Notes under the pieces: model-generated | The model's input: the letters and a program-made list of their open reading frames with translations, nothing else | Databases searched by the model: none | What the model was told of the DNA's origin: nothing | Part shown: positions 1 through 12,681 of the stretch, one piece after another | How positions within the stretch are numbered: position 1 is the stretch's first letter | Layout of the letters: the number at the start of each line of letters is the position of its first letter | Origin: Rhexocercosporidium sp. MPI-PUGE-AT-0058 | Lineage: Eukaryota; Ascomycota; Leotiomycetes; Helotiales | Assembly: GCA_020746875.1 (NCBI GenBank) | Contig: JAGTJL010000004.1 | Coordinates: 434,001 to 498,000 of the forward strand | Reading direction: 5' to 3' | DNA: 64,000 nucleotides | Program-made: the position numbers and the translations under genes

Positions 1-2578
1 TGAAGGTTTCGAGGTAAGTAATACTCTTCTGCGGCTCTGTCAACTGCAATGACTAGCGGTGATTGGCTCGGACTGATCTGATACGTGGGTGTGGTACAGC
101 TTGGTGCTGGTGGCAGTATTGTTGCGAATAAGGGGTTCATTAGTAAGTGTCAGAGACAACCTGTGACCTCCGGTTTTCTCTATCCAATATCTTACAATGA
201 TGGCAAAACATATCTTCACCTCTTCTCAAAGTATCCCTATTTACAGATTACTGACTGCTTTTTACCTAGAGCAATTTGGTACCACTGGTGGTACGGGAGT
301 GAGAGCACTTGATCCTACTTGGTGTAAGAACCTTGAATCCTATAAATTCTACTCGAAGCTGATGATGACCAGTATCCACTTGGAGTGCACTTTTGGTATG
401 ACTACTGTCTTTCAGACAGATATTTGCGCTGATCAGCTAAGAACGTCGGTCAAATTGTCACATTTACACATATCTCTTGGTAAGTGAAAATCCTTCCCCG
501 ACATGTTGGTAATTTCGTGTAACTCCACGGTGACTTGACTGATATGCACTAGGTTCGCAGACCGTTATGGTCGCAAGGCATCGTTCTACCTCGCATGGGT
601 CTGGCTCGTTGTTGTAAGTTGATAATCGAGACGGATGTAAGAATTGAACCATACAAGGAAATTAATACCTATAGGGCTGCATTTTGCTCAACACGGCTAA
701 AACTCCATCTGTTTGGGTAAGCTACTGCTTCCATATTATCCATTGTGTAATCCTGCACGCCTTCTAACCTTTCACATAGGCCCTCGCAAAGCTTTGCAAT
801 GGAGCAGGTATTGGTGTACTCCAGTAAGCTCTGACAATGCTCAATTACTATTCCTTATCCTTCTTCCTGACCTTGCAGGATTACATGCCAAGTGTACATC
901 ATGGAGATATGTCCAAACCGAATCCGAGGCGGCATGGTCACTTTCCAAGCAGTCTGGTACGTCCCTCCGCAACGCTTACTTCTCTCACCAAATCATACTA
1001 TCTACTGCTAATCTTCCAACAGGAGTAATATCGGCGGCATCGTCTGCTCAGTTATGATGCAACAACTCAACCAAAAACACCCTGACAACTACCTCCTCGC
1101 AATGCGGATCCTCTGGGCCCCCATCGGCTCAATGATAATCTTCTGGATATTTGTGCCAGAATCTCCATGGTTCTACGCTCGACGCGGAAATAAAGAAAAG
1201 GCTATGAAGAGTCTGGGACAGTTGTATGGTGGAGTGGAGGATTATGATTTTGAGGAGGAGTATGGGATTATTGCGAGGACTATTGAACATGAAAAGGCGC
1301 AGCTTGAGGATGAGCCGAAGTTTGTTCATATCTTCAAGGGTCTGAATCTAGTGAGTCTTTTGCTCGGCTCGAAATGAATGTCAATGCTGATAAGAGGGCT
1401 AGAAACGGACACTCACTGTCATGATCCTTGCGATATCACAACAACTTGCTGGTTTGGCGATTATCAGCACTTACTCTACATGTATGTCATGCTCTCTTAG
1501 GCTCCCTCGTTATTGTCTACTAACAGGGTAGATTTCTTCTCCCTTGCTGGCCTCAAAGACCCCTTCCTCGGCACGGTCATCCTCTCGTAAGCCAACCACC
1601 CGACCCGAATTTTTCTACTGTATATACTGGTCACTGACCTTATTCTAGCTGTTGCAATCTCCTCGCCGTCATGCTCTGGTCCTTGAGTACGGACAAAATC
1701 GGTCGTCGAGTCGTCATCAACGGATGTCAGACATTCGTCTGCGTGATTCTCTTCATTGTCGGGGGTTTGTTCTGGACAGGAGCTACGACCGGTAATGCAG
1801 CTGCCGGCACTGCTTTAGTAGGTCTTTCAAACTCCCCAGAATTTGATCCACGTTTCGTACCTGGCAGGCTAACGTGGTTTGGTGTAGTTGGTGATTTGCT
1901 GTCTCTGGACATTCTCATTTCAACTCATCGCTATGTCGTATTACCTGTACTCTGCCGAGCTTCCTTCTGCGCTTCTTCGAGGTAAACCACCATAATTTCC
2001 CTTTTTCATTTTCGATATCCTCACCTCCTGCATATGCGTATGCAAGTTCAAACTCTAACCAAAGAAAGTCAAAACCGGACCTGTTACATTCTTCGCAAAC
2101 TCGATTATGGGCATTGCAACCTGGTATGTAAATCAATAATAATAATCATCCGCATCCGTGATCGTTTAAGCAAGGTAGAATTTTTGAGTTCTGGCTGATT
2201 ATTTACAGCTACGCAACTCCACCTATGCTCCTCTCACTCAGTCTCAAGACCGGCTTCGTGTACGGGGCCTTCTCCATACCCGTTTGTATCATCATGTGGC
2301 TGTATTTGCCTGAGACCAAGGGGTAAGTCGACTTCCATCGAATCCATTACGAGCCATATCCTATCACATCTCATCCTATTTCATCCCTATAGCCAGTATG
2401 AAGCATAAGCCTGACTGACTTAATTACTCGTCACAGACGTTCCGCGGCCGAGATCGACGAGTTATACGAACGCAAGATTCCTGCTTGGAGGTGGTCTCAA
2501 ACTGTGACGGCGGCTGAGGAGCAGATGCATCTCGTCGTGCAGGTGAAAGGGGCTGTGAAGGAGGTCAAAAATGTGTAG
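1..2578 (+). CDS. MFS sugar transporter (SP family), 5' end outside the window
   Basis: A plasma-membrane sugar:H+ symporter of the hexose/alpha-glucoside type, by family. The reading frame is spread over about 15 or more short exons; clear donors include 14, 143, 324 and 481. Joined pieces read ...FIKQFGTTGG..., ADRYGRK (the loop 2-3 signature, about 553-600), CNGAGIG, EICPNRIRGG, PESPWFYARRG (about 1150), DKIGRR (about 1690) and the C-terminal PETKGRSAAEIDELYERKI ahead of a TAG at 2576-2578. These are the usual sugar-porter signatures in the usual order. The first bases end an exon whose start lies to the left, so the N-terminus is missing. Substrate cannot be read from the sequence. The number of introns is high for this family. 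Individual small exons before base 550 are less certain than those after it. Confidence 0.85.
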
Positions 2579-4226
2579 GCAGGGGCCGAGGCAGTGAGGG
2601 TTAAGAAGTATGGCACGGGGCACTTGTGCTACCTGGTTCTGTTCTCATTATCTGATGAAGGGTGTTTATTTCTAGAAACTTTGGCCGAGGGTATTGTAAC
2701 TTGCAGAAATCATCAGGATGTGGTCGGATGTTATGTGGAGAGTCTTCGCACTTGCTTGGGCGCTGTACTGTGGGATATGTCATGGCGTTTTAAGTACCAT
2801 AAGCATCATACGAAACTCTGTATCCCTTCTCGAAGAATGTTTCGCACAGTTTGTGCTTCGAATCCACTGGAGCACCGGTTAAGTGCACCTGATGTTTACT
2901 TCCAACATCACCGCCTCAAAGTGGCTTTGTCTGATTGATCGACTTTGGATCTCTCGGGCATGAGATTTGCAAGGGAAGTCACCCTGTATGATGATATAGA
3001 ACATTTCTCTAGCAGTACTCAAGCCCCCGAAGACCAAATTGTTGAAGGTCACATGACTTTTGTTCTTCATCCGGTTCACAATCGTATGCAGCGAGGTCCT
3101 CATGTTTCTATTTCGAGACTCTTTTTCTATTAAATGAAATGCAACTCTATTCTCACAAATTCACAAATTCATAAATTCACAATCCGACAAGTCAAAAGCT
3201 CAAGCCACACGACCCTGCATCAGGGTCTCAATGACGTAGCCACACCAACGTCATAATCACCTCAGCCACAACAACATCAGCCAAGATCTGACCACCACAA
3301 GGTTCAACCTTCCTTCCAGAACTCCTCATATCCAATAATTGCATTCATAGTTCTTTGCAAATTCTTCCAGCCACAGACATATCACAATTCCCATCAATCA
3401 ATCCATGTGGCTCAACGGCTAAGTGTCCCGACCTCTTCGAAACAAAACCCCAAGCCAATACGAACCCTGATCAACGACCTCACTCAACCAGGTTTTAGTC
3501 GTCAGCCAAGACCATCTCTATTATTTCCCAGCTCTTCTATTCGCTGCCTACCTTTGTTGTTATGGAGGTGTGTCGTGTGTACGGTAGGGGTGTAACAACC
3601 TGTTTTTTGCCCAAGCGAGCCAGATACCGTGACCCAATCTAATCCACCCAACAACCTGTTCTTGCTCTCGCAACCACAAGGAAAACACCCGAAAAATCAT
3701 TGGTTCTCAAGCTCCGAAATGACGTCTCATATCTCACATCCAAAGCTTCCAGCCACATCACCCCGCGAAGAAGTAGGGGTCCATCCCGTCCATCGTCTCC
3801 ACACAAGGTAAAGCATCGTCATATCGACGCTCAGAAACCCAGAACCCAGTTTCTTATCCATGCCATGCCAACAACCCTCACTTGACACTGATACATACCC
3901 TGTTAAATCGAGATCAGGATCGGTATCATAATATCATATCACGCACCTCTCCGTCCAGCACACGAGTAGATTTTCCTATAACTACTGCGATGAGCACCAC
4001 ATTAATTTCCTCTTTCCCTCCTCATCAAACACAAACACAGATACAAACACAATCACAACAACACATCCAAGCAATCCAACTCCTCCCACCAAGAACCCTC
4101 TCCTCATTCATATCATCCCACCCCACAACCACAAAATCAAACACATCCTCAACAACAACCCTCTACTCCCCTCCCACACCACCACCACCACCACCACCAA
4201 AAACAGAACCACCACCAACAGTCAAA
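2579..4226. other. Intergenic: transporter 3' flank and leader of the next gene
   Basis: No supported gene. From about 3140 the plus strand is rich in C and A (CACAA, CCACA runs), typical of a fungal 5' leader, and this composition continues to the ATG at 4227. Short open frames here have no recognisable features. Confidence 0.5.
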
Positions 4227-4642
4227 ATGAGAACCCGCCGCTCCCCCGCAACAGTAACCCGCACCACAAAACCAACCCTCATGACCCGTCTCCGCGGCCG
4301 CAACGCCAAGACGCGCACAACCAAGACAACCACAACCGTCGAGCCAGGCCGACCCGTCCGTACTTCGCGATGGGGAGGGAACCGTCGGACCGCAGCCCAC
4401 ACGACGCACAGCACGCCGGTGGTGAGACAGAGACGCCATGCTACGATCGGGGATAAGATCTCGGGGGCGATGATGAAGCTGAAGGGGTCGTTGACTAGGA
4501 GACCTGGTGTTAAGGTATGTGGCTCTCCCTGCTTCTGATTCTTGCTTGATTTGAGAATATTTACTGACCGGTTCTTCTATAGGCTGCTGGAACCCGCAGA
4601 ATGCACGGTACTGATGGAAAGGGCTCGCACCGAGTCTATTAA
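4227..4642 (+). CDS. Small basic protein of unknown function (115 aa)
   Basis: Two exons, 4227-4514 and 4583-4642, with a 68-base intron (GTATGT...CTATAG); the join keeps the frame and gives 115 residues. I chose the ATG in the context GTCAAAATG and not the longer upstream frame, which is proline/threonine low complexity and lacks an ATG at its start. The protein is very basic (RTRRSP, RLRGRNAKTR), has a Thr-rich middle, then a segment IGDKISGAMMKLKGSLTRRPG and a tail RRMHGTDGKGSHRVY. The C-terminal third looks like the conserved part, because it is less repetitive and is split by the intron in phase 0. I do not recognise a named family. A nuclear or RNA-binding role would fit the charge, but that is inference. 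Confidence 0.6.
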
Positions 4643-5168
4643 GTCATTTCAAGAGTTGACTTGGTTTCGTGGTTGATGAACACAAACAAACAACAAACAC
4701 AGACTTGTATGATTACTTTGATGAGATACCCGATTTAATGAATGTCTGAAGCGAGCGAGCAACTGGATGAGTGGAATTTTGTATTATAATTTTTCAGATA
4801 GCTAGAACTCTTTATGACGATAATTCTAAGCTACGATCTTCCGACCTCAATGTTTTCGAGTCTCGATGTGACATGGTGTGAAGCGCAACTTATTAGACAC
4901 CAGCCGCCATCTATGAGTCTTGAAGAGCAAAGCAACTAATCCGAACACACCTCGTGCACCTTGATGCTAAGTCCCAAGTACCTGTCCCTTATCATGCAAT
5001 CATTGCTCAGGCGAGGCCAAAATGAGGTATCATCAGAAAAAACAATAATGCCAGATGCAACTGCAGAAATGAACAAATGAAAGCCAATGGCAAAAAGAAC
5101 ACAACCATGAAAACCACCGCAACTTGCCAACCTCGAGGTCTGATGCCTAGCCAGGTGTAGGCAAGCAA
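4643..5168. other. Intergenic between converging genes
   Basis: Shared 3' flank of two convergent genes. AT-rich stretch near 4690-4830; nothing else seen. Confidence 0.5.
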
Positions 5169-7454
5169 TCAGACTCTCTTCATACCTATATTATACACGG
5201 TGTCATCCCACTGCAATTCATCAACGTTCATCTTGTCGGCGATGTTGCTGTGACTCATGTAGCGGCGGCTACCATCTAGAGGGCTGATATTTCGGCGAGG
5301 AGATGCTGGTAAAGACTTCTTTGGTTGACTGAGGACTGGCATTGACTCTGTGATCTTGAGTGGTTCAAGCTTTATACCACGGCGCTTCATATCTTGAAGT
5401 TTCTTGTTGGGATCTTTTGGTGCGAGGGCAGCAGCTGGTGCCAGCGATTCTCCGAGGGGATATATATCATCTAGAGGGAGGAAACCTTCGGATGGACTGC
5501 GTGGTAGGAAGTCTTGTAGAGCTCGCTCTAGTCCCTCCAGTTCAGCCTTGCTTGGCGATGGATGCTTCTTTACCTTCTTTGAGGAATGGTATCTAACTCC
5601 ATAGTCCTTGACAAGAGAGTTCTTTCGTTTCACGGGCTCTTGTGACGATGGCGCCTTGCCCATGGTGTCGCTGTCGATGTCCATTTGGTCGCTATCAAAG
5701 AGGGAACGAGTATCTGCTGGAACATTCTTCAGCATCTTCTTTCCATCTTCTTCAAAGGTTGGCTCAAGTCGGATTCGAGGAGTTGACTGAGCAAAAGGGC
5801 TTGAGGATAGCATGGCATCAAAGTCATTGTCGTATATGGATGTTCTGACTTTCTTATCTCTGGTATATTTGGGGGTGTGGCATCGGCTTGGTAGATCTGG
5901 GATGAACTCGCTGCCTTGATCATAGGACGTATCATCCCGGAGCCTGTTTTCGAAACTTGTTGGCGTACGTGTGATACTACCTAGGTTATAGAGTTAGCGT
6001 ACAGTCTTCAAAGTCATGTTCGGGTAGTGTGCAATCTCCAAGTCTCTGGTTGCTGTAAATGGTGTCACTTGAACGCTATCTCACGATCATGCTCTCGTCA
6101 CAACCAGTACATACTAGAATGCGGACGCTCCGAGAATGGGTCATCGGGGTGGTCAGTCGACTTTCGACTTCTCAAAGATTTGCCATCATCCGCCAAAGGC
6201 TTGCGACGCACATTGCCGTGACCAGTGAGGGTATATATCTTCGGGTTCTTGAAGTTATCACCTATCCCAGATATCAGTATCATGCATGTATGCAAAGAAG
6301 CAACAGACCCACCTTCATTCATTCGAAGCTCCATGGTTGTTAGTGCTATCGCCGAAGCCGAGAGTTCCTCTTCGAAGTCTTGAGCTTCATTGAGGGACGC
6401 ATCAAGTAGCTTGTCATTGATCATAGAATCACGCTTCTTCGCAGTTCGCCCACTGAACCGATCATTGATGGCAGTCTTCATCTTTGTTAGTACCTTGTTG
6501 TCGGCCAGGCGGCGTTTCTTGGTAGGCACTAATGGCCCTAAAAGCACCGTTCCCTCACTGCCTGGTTTCAATGCCTTAGTAGCCGCAATCATGGCTTCGA
6601 TTTTATCGTTGACATCTGCAGCTACGAAGCCGGACTGCTTTGGTTGAGGATGTTTGTTAGGTCGAGGAGGGGACATGTTACTTTTGAGTGGCTGCTGGGA
6701 AGGGTTCGCAACGCTTCGTCGGTCTCTGGCTTCAGCACGAGGTTGACTAACAGTGCTCTTGGGGCGTCCAGACCTCCTCTTTGAGGATTTTCGCGGTATC
6801 TCTGGAATTGAGGACTTTCTGGCATGAGCAGAGAGGCGGTTCAAGAAGCTCGAGGGCTGATTGTTATCGTCGTTGAACTCCATCTGATTCGACGTTCCAG
6901 CAGCTATAACCACAGGGGCTGTTCTCATCGCCCACGCATCATCTCCATTGAAAATCAACTTGGGGAGCTGTGGTAGATTCTTGCCGTCTTGAGACTGGCT
7001 GCATGGGAACCCTGGGAGTGCCTTTGAAGCTGCACTTTGTGACATGCGTTTACCGCCCTCGGGCCGGAGCTGATCTATGGTGGTATCGTCGAGCAGAATG
7101 CTGGCCATCTCCTCGATGCTATCGTCATGGTGGTTGGAGGGTGATTCCTTCAGGTAGTTACTGTCACTGAACGTGGGCATCGAAAAAGCCATTGAACCTG
7201 GAAACGTATCCTGTTAGCCGTTGCAGGATTGGTAGAGGAATGGATGGAGCGCACGCTGGCTGGCGCCAAGCTGCATTCGCATACCATTAGGCGGATTTTG
7301 AACCCTCAGGGCGACCCTAAGGTAGAGAGGAAAGCTTACCTCGTTTCTTGGACTTGTCTTTCTTGGGCTTGGAATCATTGTCCGAGTCCCGAAGAACAGA
7401 GAACGAAGGCAGAATGGAGCGCTTCTTCTTGCCGTAGGTGGCCATGGCAGACAT
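5169..7454 (-). CDS. Unknown protein, 652 aa, probably nuclear and disordered
   Basis: Four exons on the minus strand: 7454-7340, 7197-6313, 6261-6115 and 5980-5169, total 1959 bases. The start is the ATG at 7454 (MSAMATYGKKKR); a second in-frame ATG lies at 7445. The protein is Ser/Pro/Lys rich with few hydrophobic blocks. It has a basic KRRSGRPKST segment with the GRP core of an AT-hook, a KKRRLADNKVLTKMKTAIND segment that may be a helix, and a C-terminal part with STPRIRLEPTFEEDGKKM and the closing DELQWDDTVYNIGMKRV. Basic patches suggest nuclear import. I do not recognise the family. The 51-base intron at 6262-6312 is a multiple of three and has no stop, so retention would add 17 residues. 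A 12-base tandem repeat lies about 90 bases upstream of the start. Confidence 0.65.
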
Positions 7455-7544
7455 GGCGTCTTTCAAAGCTATGGCAAGCTTCATGCAAAGCAGATCAGAG
7501 ATTAAAGAGTAAAAGGAGCGTGAGACCAGATGGCAATGGTCGGC

Positions 7545-7688
7545 CAGGAAGAGGAAGCGGAAGAGGAAGTGGAAGAGGAAGTGGAAGAGGAAGTGGAAGA
7601 GGAAGTGGAAGAGGAAGTGGAAGAGGAAGTGGAAGAGGAAGTGGAAGAGGAAGTGGAAGAGGAAGTGGAAGAGGAAGTGGAAGTGGTG
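7545..7688. repeat. 12-base tandem repeat (GGAAGAGGAAGT), about 11 copies
   Basis: The unit GGAAGAGGAAGT repeats with almost no variation, giving about 140 bases of pure purine on the plus strand and pyrimidine on the minus strand. It lies in the leader or promoter of the minus-strand gene that starts at 7454. The open frame reading Gly-Ser-Gly-Arg across it is an artefact of the repeat. Confidence 0.95.
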
Positions 7689-9262
7689 TTGAGGTTTTAA
7701 TGGGACGAGGGTGTATTTGGAAGGACGAGAATCGAAAGAAGGAAAGTGCAGGTCGGACTGAATCTCAAGGCGGGAAAACGCGTGAAAAGAAATGGTGAAT
7801 TGGGCAGGGACGAATCGAAGGTGAGCGTGAGCTTATTCCTGCCATTTGGGGAGCGACGACCGCCAAGACTTCACTCCCTCCTTTCTCTAAGGAGGCAGGC
7901 ATATCTTGACACCATTGTCTTTCTCTGTGAAAAGATGCAAGATGTAAATAGTTGCATCGTCAAGACAATTGTTTGAAAAATTTGCCTACCTTGATCCTGA
8001 TAGATGACTACAAAAATGTGCGTTTGGTTGGCTTCGCTGAAAGTTTTGTATTATGTCATGCTTCAGAATAGATGAAGCAGAAAACAATCAGGGAGAACAA
8101 GCGAGGCCTAGGAAATAAGTGACACCAAGACCGATGAAAACAACAAAGCAAGCTTTTGCAGGGGGACTCAAGCAACACGCAAGTGTATAATATTCGATAT
8201 CTTACAGGGCCATCCATCAATCTTTGGAGTACAGACACACAAAAATGCCCAGGTATTTGTTTCCAATGCTCCAGTAGATTTGCACCACAATGTTGAGTTC
8301 TAGAACCGGTTGGCGAGCTCAACATGTGTACCTAAGGAGACTCCGATTTAGCTGAAAGTTTCTATACTTCATTTGATAACTCGAGAATTGAATACTTGCA
8401 CGAGAGTAGAGGTGTAGCCAACAGTGGGTATCGTCTGTTTTGCGAGTTTCCATGTGATATACCTGGAAAAATCGACTCCACAGAGACACAGCAAAGAAGT
8501 TTTTGCAGCAGATCCGAGGAAATACCCATGCTTTTACCTTTTGGAGGCGACTGAAGTCTGCTCGTTGAGAAGGGCTTCGGTGTTCAGTATTGAGGGGATT
8601 CGGAAGCCAAATCATATTTCACTTTCAGATAGGCTATAGGCGGTGTGTGTTTGATGGAAGCCCGTTGAAGAGGTGCCGAGTCAGCCGATTTGACTTTCCG
8701 CATCAGGATCCGAGGAGTGTTTAATTGTTGGAAAGGGGGTGGGACGTATCATGGGAGGCATTTGACTTTCTAATGTCAGCAAAGTGTTTGCGTTTGAGGC
8801 TGGGAAATGTAAGCCATATGGATGGACGACAGTGGGAATTTGGCACAGTCATCAGATGAAGTTACTTTGGAAGAAGACGAAGGAGAGAGAGAAGGGACGA
8901 TGTCTGGAACTCTGTGCTTTGTTCAGATTCAGCCTTAGCATGTAGTGAGGCCGTGTCCAGCCAATTAAAGGCCTCGAGTTTGAAAACCGCGATTGACAGT
9001 GCGTAACCGAAGCCGAGAGCGTACAGGCCCTGCATCATCGGAAGCAGACCGCTCCCGTTCAGAGCCCTCGGTCAGAAAATCCATCCGCCGCCACTTTCAA
9101 AAGTAGAGTAAAAGAAAGCATCAACCCAACCATCCCGTCCTACTCACTACTAGACCAGAGCACTACTACATATACCCGGCATTTCTCCACACTTAGAACA
9201 CATCCGCGGTCTGTTCAATTCTGCTTTGCTACATAATACCAGGTCCAGTACAAGAAAGTACC
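7689..9262. other. Intergenic, with the promoter of ALA dehydratase
   Basis: No coding signal found. The distal part holds short unrelated open frames on both strands. The last 300 bases are the upstream region of the heme gene, with a CCAAT box at 8961 and a C/A-rich leader close to 9240. Confidence 0.5.
8961..8980 (+). promoter_or_regulatory. Possible CBC:HapX bipartite site upstream of ALA dehydratase
   Basis: CCAAT at 8961-8965 is followed after exactly 12 bases by GTT at 8978-8980. This fits the CSAAT-N12-RWT pattern described for joint binding of the CCAAT-binding complex and the iron regulator HapX in Aspergillus. The RWT half alone would match by chance about once in 16. The site is about 300 bases before the start codon of a heme-synthesis gene, a sensible place for it. 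Confidence 0.4.
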
Positions 9263-10478
<1,216 letters not shown>

Positions 10479-10975
10479 ACAGTTGACGAGAATTCAATGT
10501 TGAAAGTTATGCTGCATGATTATGATAGTTGGCGTTTGGGGTTTATATTGGAAAAGCAAAATGCTTTAGAGAAGAATATCATTGTTTGGAAACTCCAATT
10601 GATCATTGATACCCGTCCCCTCCATAAGCATAGAGTGCCCTTCAGTTCAACTTCTTTTCCTCGCCAACACTGAGTCTGACCCCGCTGATGCCAAGACATA
10701 TATTCGCCACCAGCAATGGATCATCCAGTTCTCCGGAAGCGTGGGGCAGTCCGGGGTCAAGCTTCCGCGGTCGCGATTACTGGAGAAGAACAACGGGAAA
10801 CCTCGTACCGCAGCTCGTCCGAGATAGCCTCGCGACTTCTGACTCCCAGTACTCACTCGTACAGGACATGAGAAGATTCCAGCTCCGCGGAGCAACATCA
10901 CCACTTACCAGCAGGACGTGAAGCTCGTTCAAACATCCAAAGGTTCGCGGAGGTCACCGTCGTTCATTTCCAAAC
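10479..10975 (+). other. Intergenic between hemB and the malonyl transacylase gene
   Basis: 3' flank of hemB followed by the promoter or leader of the next gene. Short open frames here have no recognisable feature. Confidence 0.5.
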
Positions 10976-12336
10976 ATGAAACGGCTTGCAACAGGCTTGC
11001 CCAAGCCTTGCAGTCACGCAGCACGTTTGACTCTCCTCGAAGATACTGCTGTGATTGGCAATGGAGGGGTTTTCTGCAGACGACCACAATCGATATCTCC
11101 TGGCGTACGGCAGCAAATACGGCATGCATCCAGCAAGAAGAGTCGTCCTCGGACAGCTCTGTTCTTCCCAGGTAAGTACTGCAATCAAACATCCAGCTTC
11201 CTACAGTAAGAGTCAAGATTCCGAACATCAACTAATCAACATACCTAGGCCAAGGCGTACAAAAAGTCGGCATGCTAACACCATGGCTCTCCGCCTTCCC
11301 CTCAACAGCCAAACCGCTAATTGAGGAAATCGACCACCTCCTCGGTTACTCGCTCTCGAAAATAATCGAAGAAGGGCCCAACTCGACCCTGACAGCGACC
11401 GAGAACGCCCAGCCGGCCATCATGTCCTCATCCATCCTCATACTACGCATACTAGAGCAGGAGTTCGGGTTCAAGCCGCCGGAGAGGGTGGATGTGACGC
11501 TGGGGCATTCGCTGGGCGAGTTCGCGGCGCTGGTCGCGGGCGGATTCGTATCGTTCGAGGATAGTTTGTACCTGGTACGGAAACGGGCGGAGGTTATGGC
11601 AGATTGCTCGAGGAGGGCTTGTGCAGAGCACGGAGGGGAATACGGGATGGTAGCTCTTGTCACGGAGCCAGACCATCTATTACCTCTCATCGAAGCTATT
11701 CACGAATTCCTAGGCCATCACAGCACCGGTTCGAAATCGGAGAGCGCGGAAGATGTGCCCCCGATCCAGCAGGTGCTGATTGCGAATATTAATAGCAAGA
11801 ACCAGATCGTGCTGAGTGGGAACATTGAGAGGATCAAGACGCTGTTGACGCATGTGCGGCAGTTTGGGGGACATGATCCTAGAGCGGTGAGGTTGAAGAG
11901 CGATAGTCCTTTTCATAGCCCGTTGATGAAACCCGCGGCTACGGCTATGAAGAGGTTGTTGGAGGGGAAGAGCCGGGTGAAGGGGAGAGAGAACGAGGAT
12001 ATCGTTACGTTTCCTGGGGCTATGGAGTGTGTAAGTAATGTGAGCGCGCGGCCATTTACCAGTAAAGAGGATCTGAAGGATTTGTGGGCGAGGCAGTGCG
12101 TGGAGACTGTGAGGTGGTGGGATAGTATTAGGTATTTGGACCAGGAGCAGAATGTTAGGAGGTGGATTGGGATTGGGCCTGGGAAGGTGGGAAGGAATTT
12201 GGTGGGTAAGGAGGTTGGGATGAGGGGGAGGGATATTGTTAAGGGGGGTGGTGTTTGGGGAATTAGTGACCCGAAAGAAGTCGAGGAGGTTCTAAGAGCT
12301 CTGGAAGAGACAGAGGCTTTGGGTGGTGATGAATGA
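10976..12336 (+). CDS. MCT1: Malonyl-CoA:acyl carrier protein transacylase, mitochondrial
   Basis: Loads malonyl groups onto the mitochondrial acyl carrier protein for type II fatty acid synthesis, which supplies the lipoate precursor. Exons 10976-11171 and 11249-12336 give 427 residues. The first 50 or so residues are rich in Arg, Ser and Ala without acid clusters (for example GVRQQIRHASSKKSRPR), as expected for a mitochondrial presequence. Then come ALFFPGQGVQKVGM, ENAQPAIM and the nucleophile motif GHSLGEFAAL with the catalytic serine, with the partner histidine likely in SDSPFHSPLM. The intron splits the first glycine of FFPGQG, a highly conserved site, so the join is well supported. The length suits a free-standing AT enzyme and not a domain of a larger synthase. 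Confidence 0.93.
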
Positions 12337-12681
12337 GATCCAGTCTGGGTTCTGAATTGGATTAAGAGTGCTATGAGATATGAGAGCACATGGCTAGATG
12401 CAACGTTTCGTATCTCATGAGAACTTCGCTTTTAACATAGCAGTTGTATGATAAGACCAATGGCCTTTCCAAATGCCCACCTAGTAAAATCACTAGATAG
12501 TTTTGAATCTAGATACTTTGTGTAATGTCCTACTCCCCGCTTGCAAGGTTGTTGATAGCTGCATGACAAGGCTGCGAGGCTGACCAAACCACCAGATCTC
12601 GGCTGCGCACCAACCTCAAGTCAACATCGAAACATCCTCCTCCCCTCTCTTCCAAACCCCAACAGAACGCACATAGAAACC
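12337..12681 (+). other. Intergenic
   Basis: Short spacer between tandem genes; C-rich leader just before the next ATG. Nothing else seen. Confidence 0.5.

Noticed and set aside
442..480. A 20-base intron after CTTTTG at about 396 in the transporter gene
   Set aside because: Too short to be spliced; using the later CTAAG acceptor restores a typical transporter sequence (NVGQIVTF).
7229..7798. Gly-Ser-Gly-Arg repeat protein
   Set aside because: It is translation of the 12-base minisatellite, with unrelated flanks and overlap with the first exon of the real gene on the other strand.
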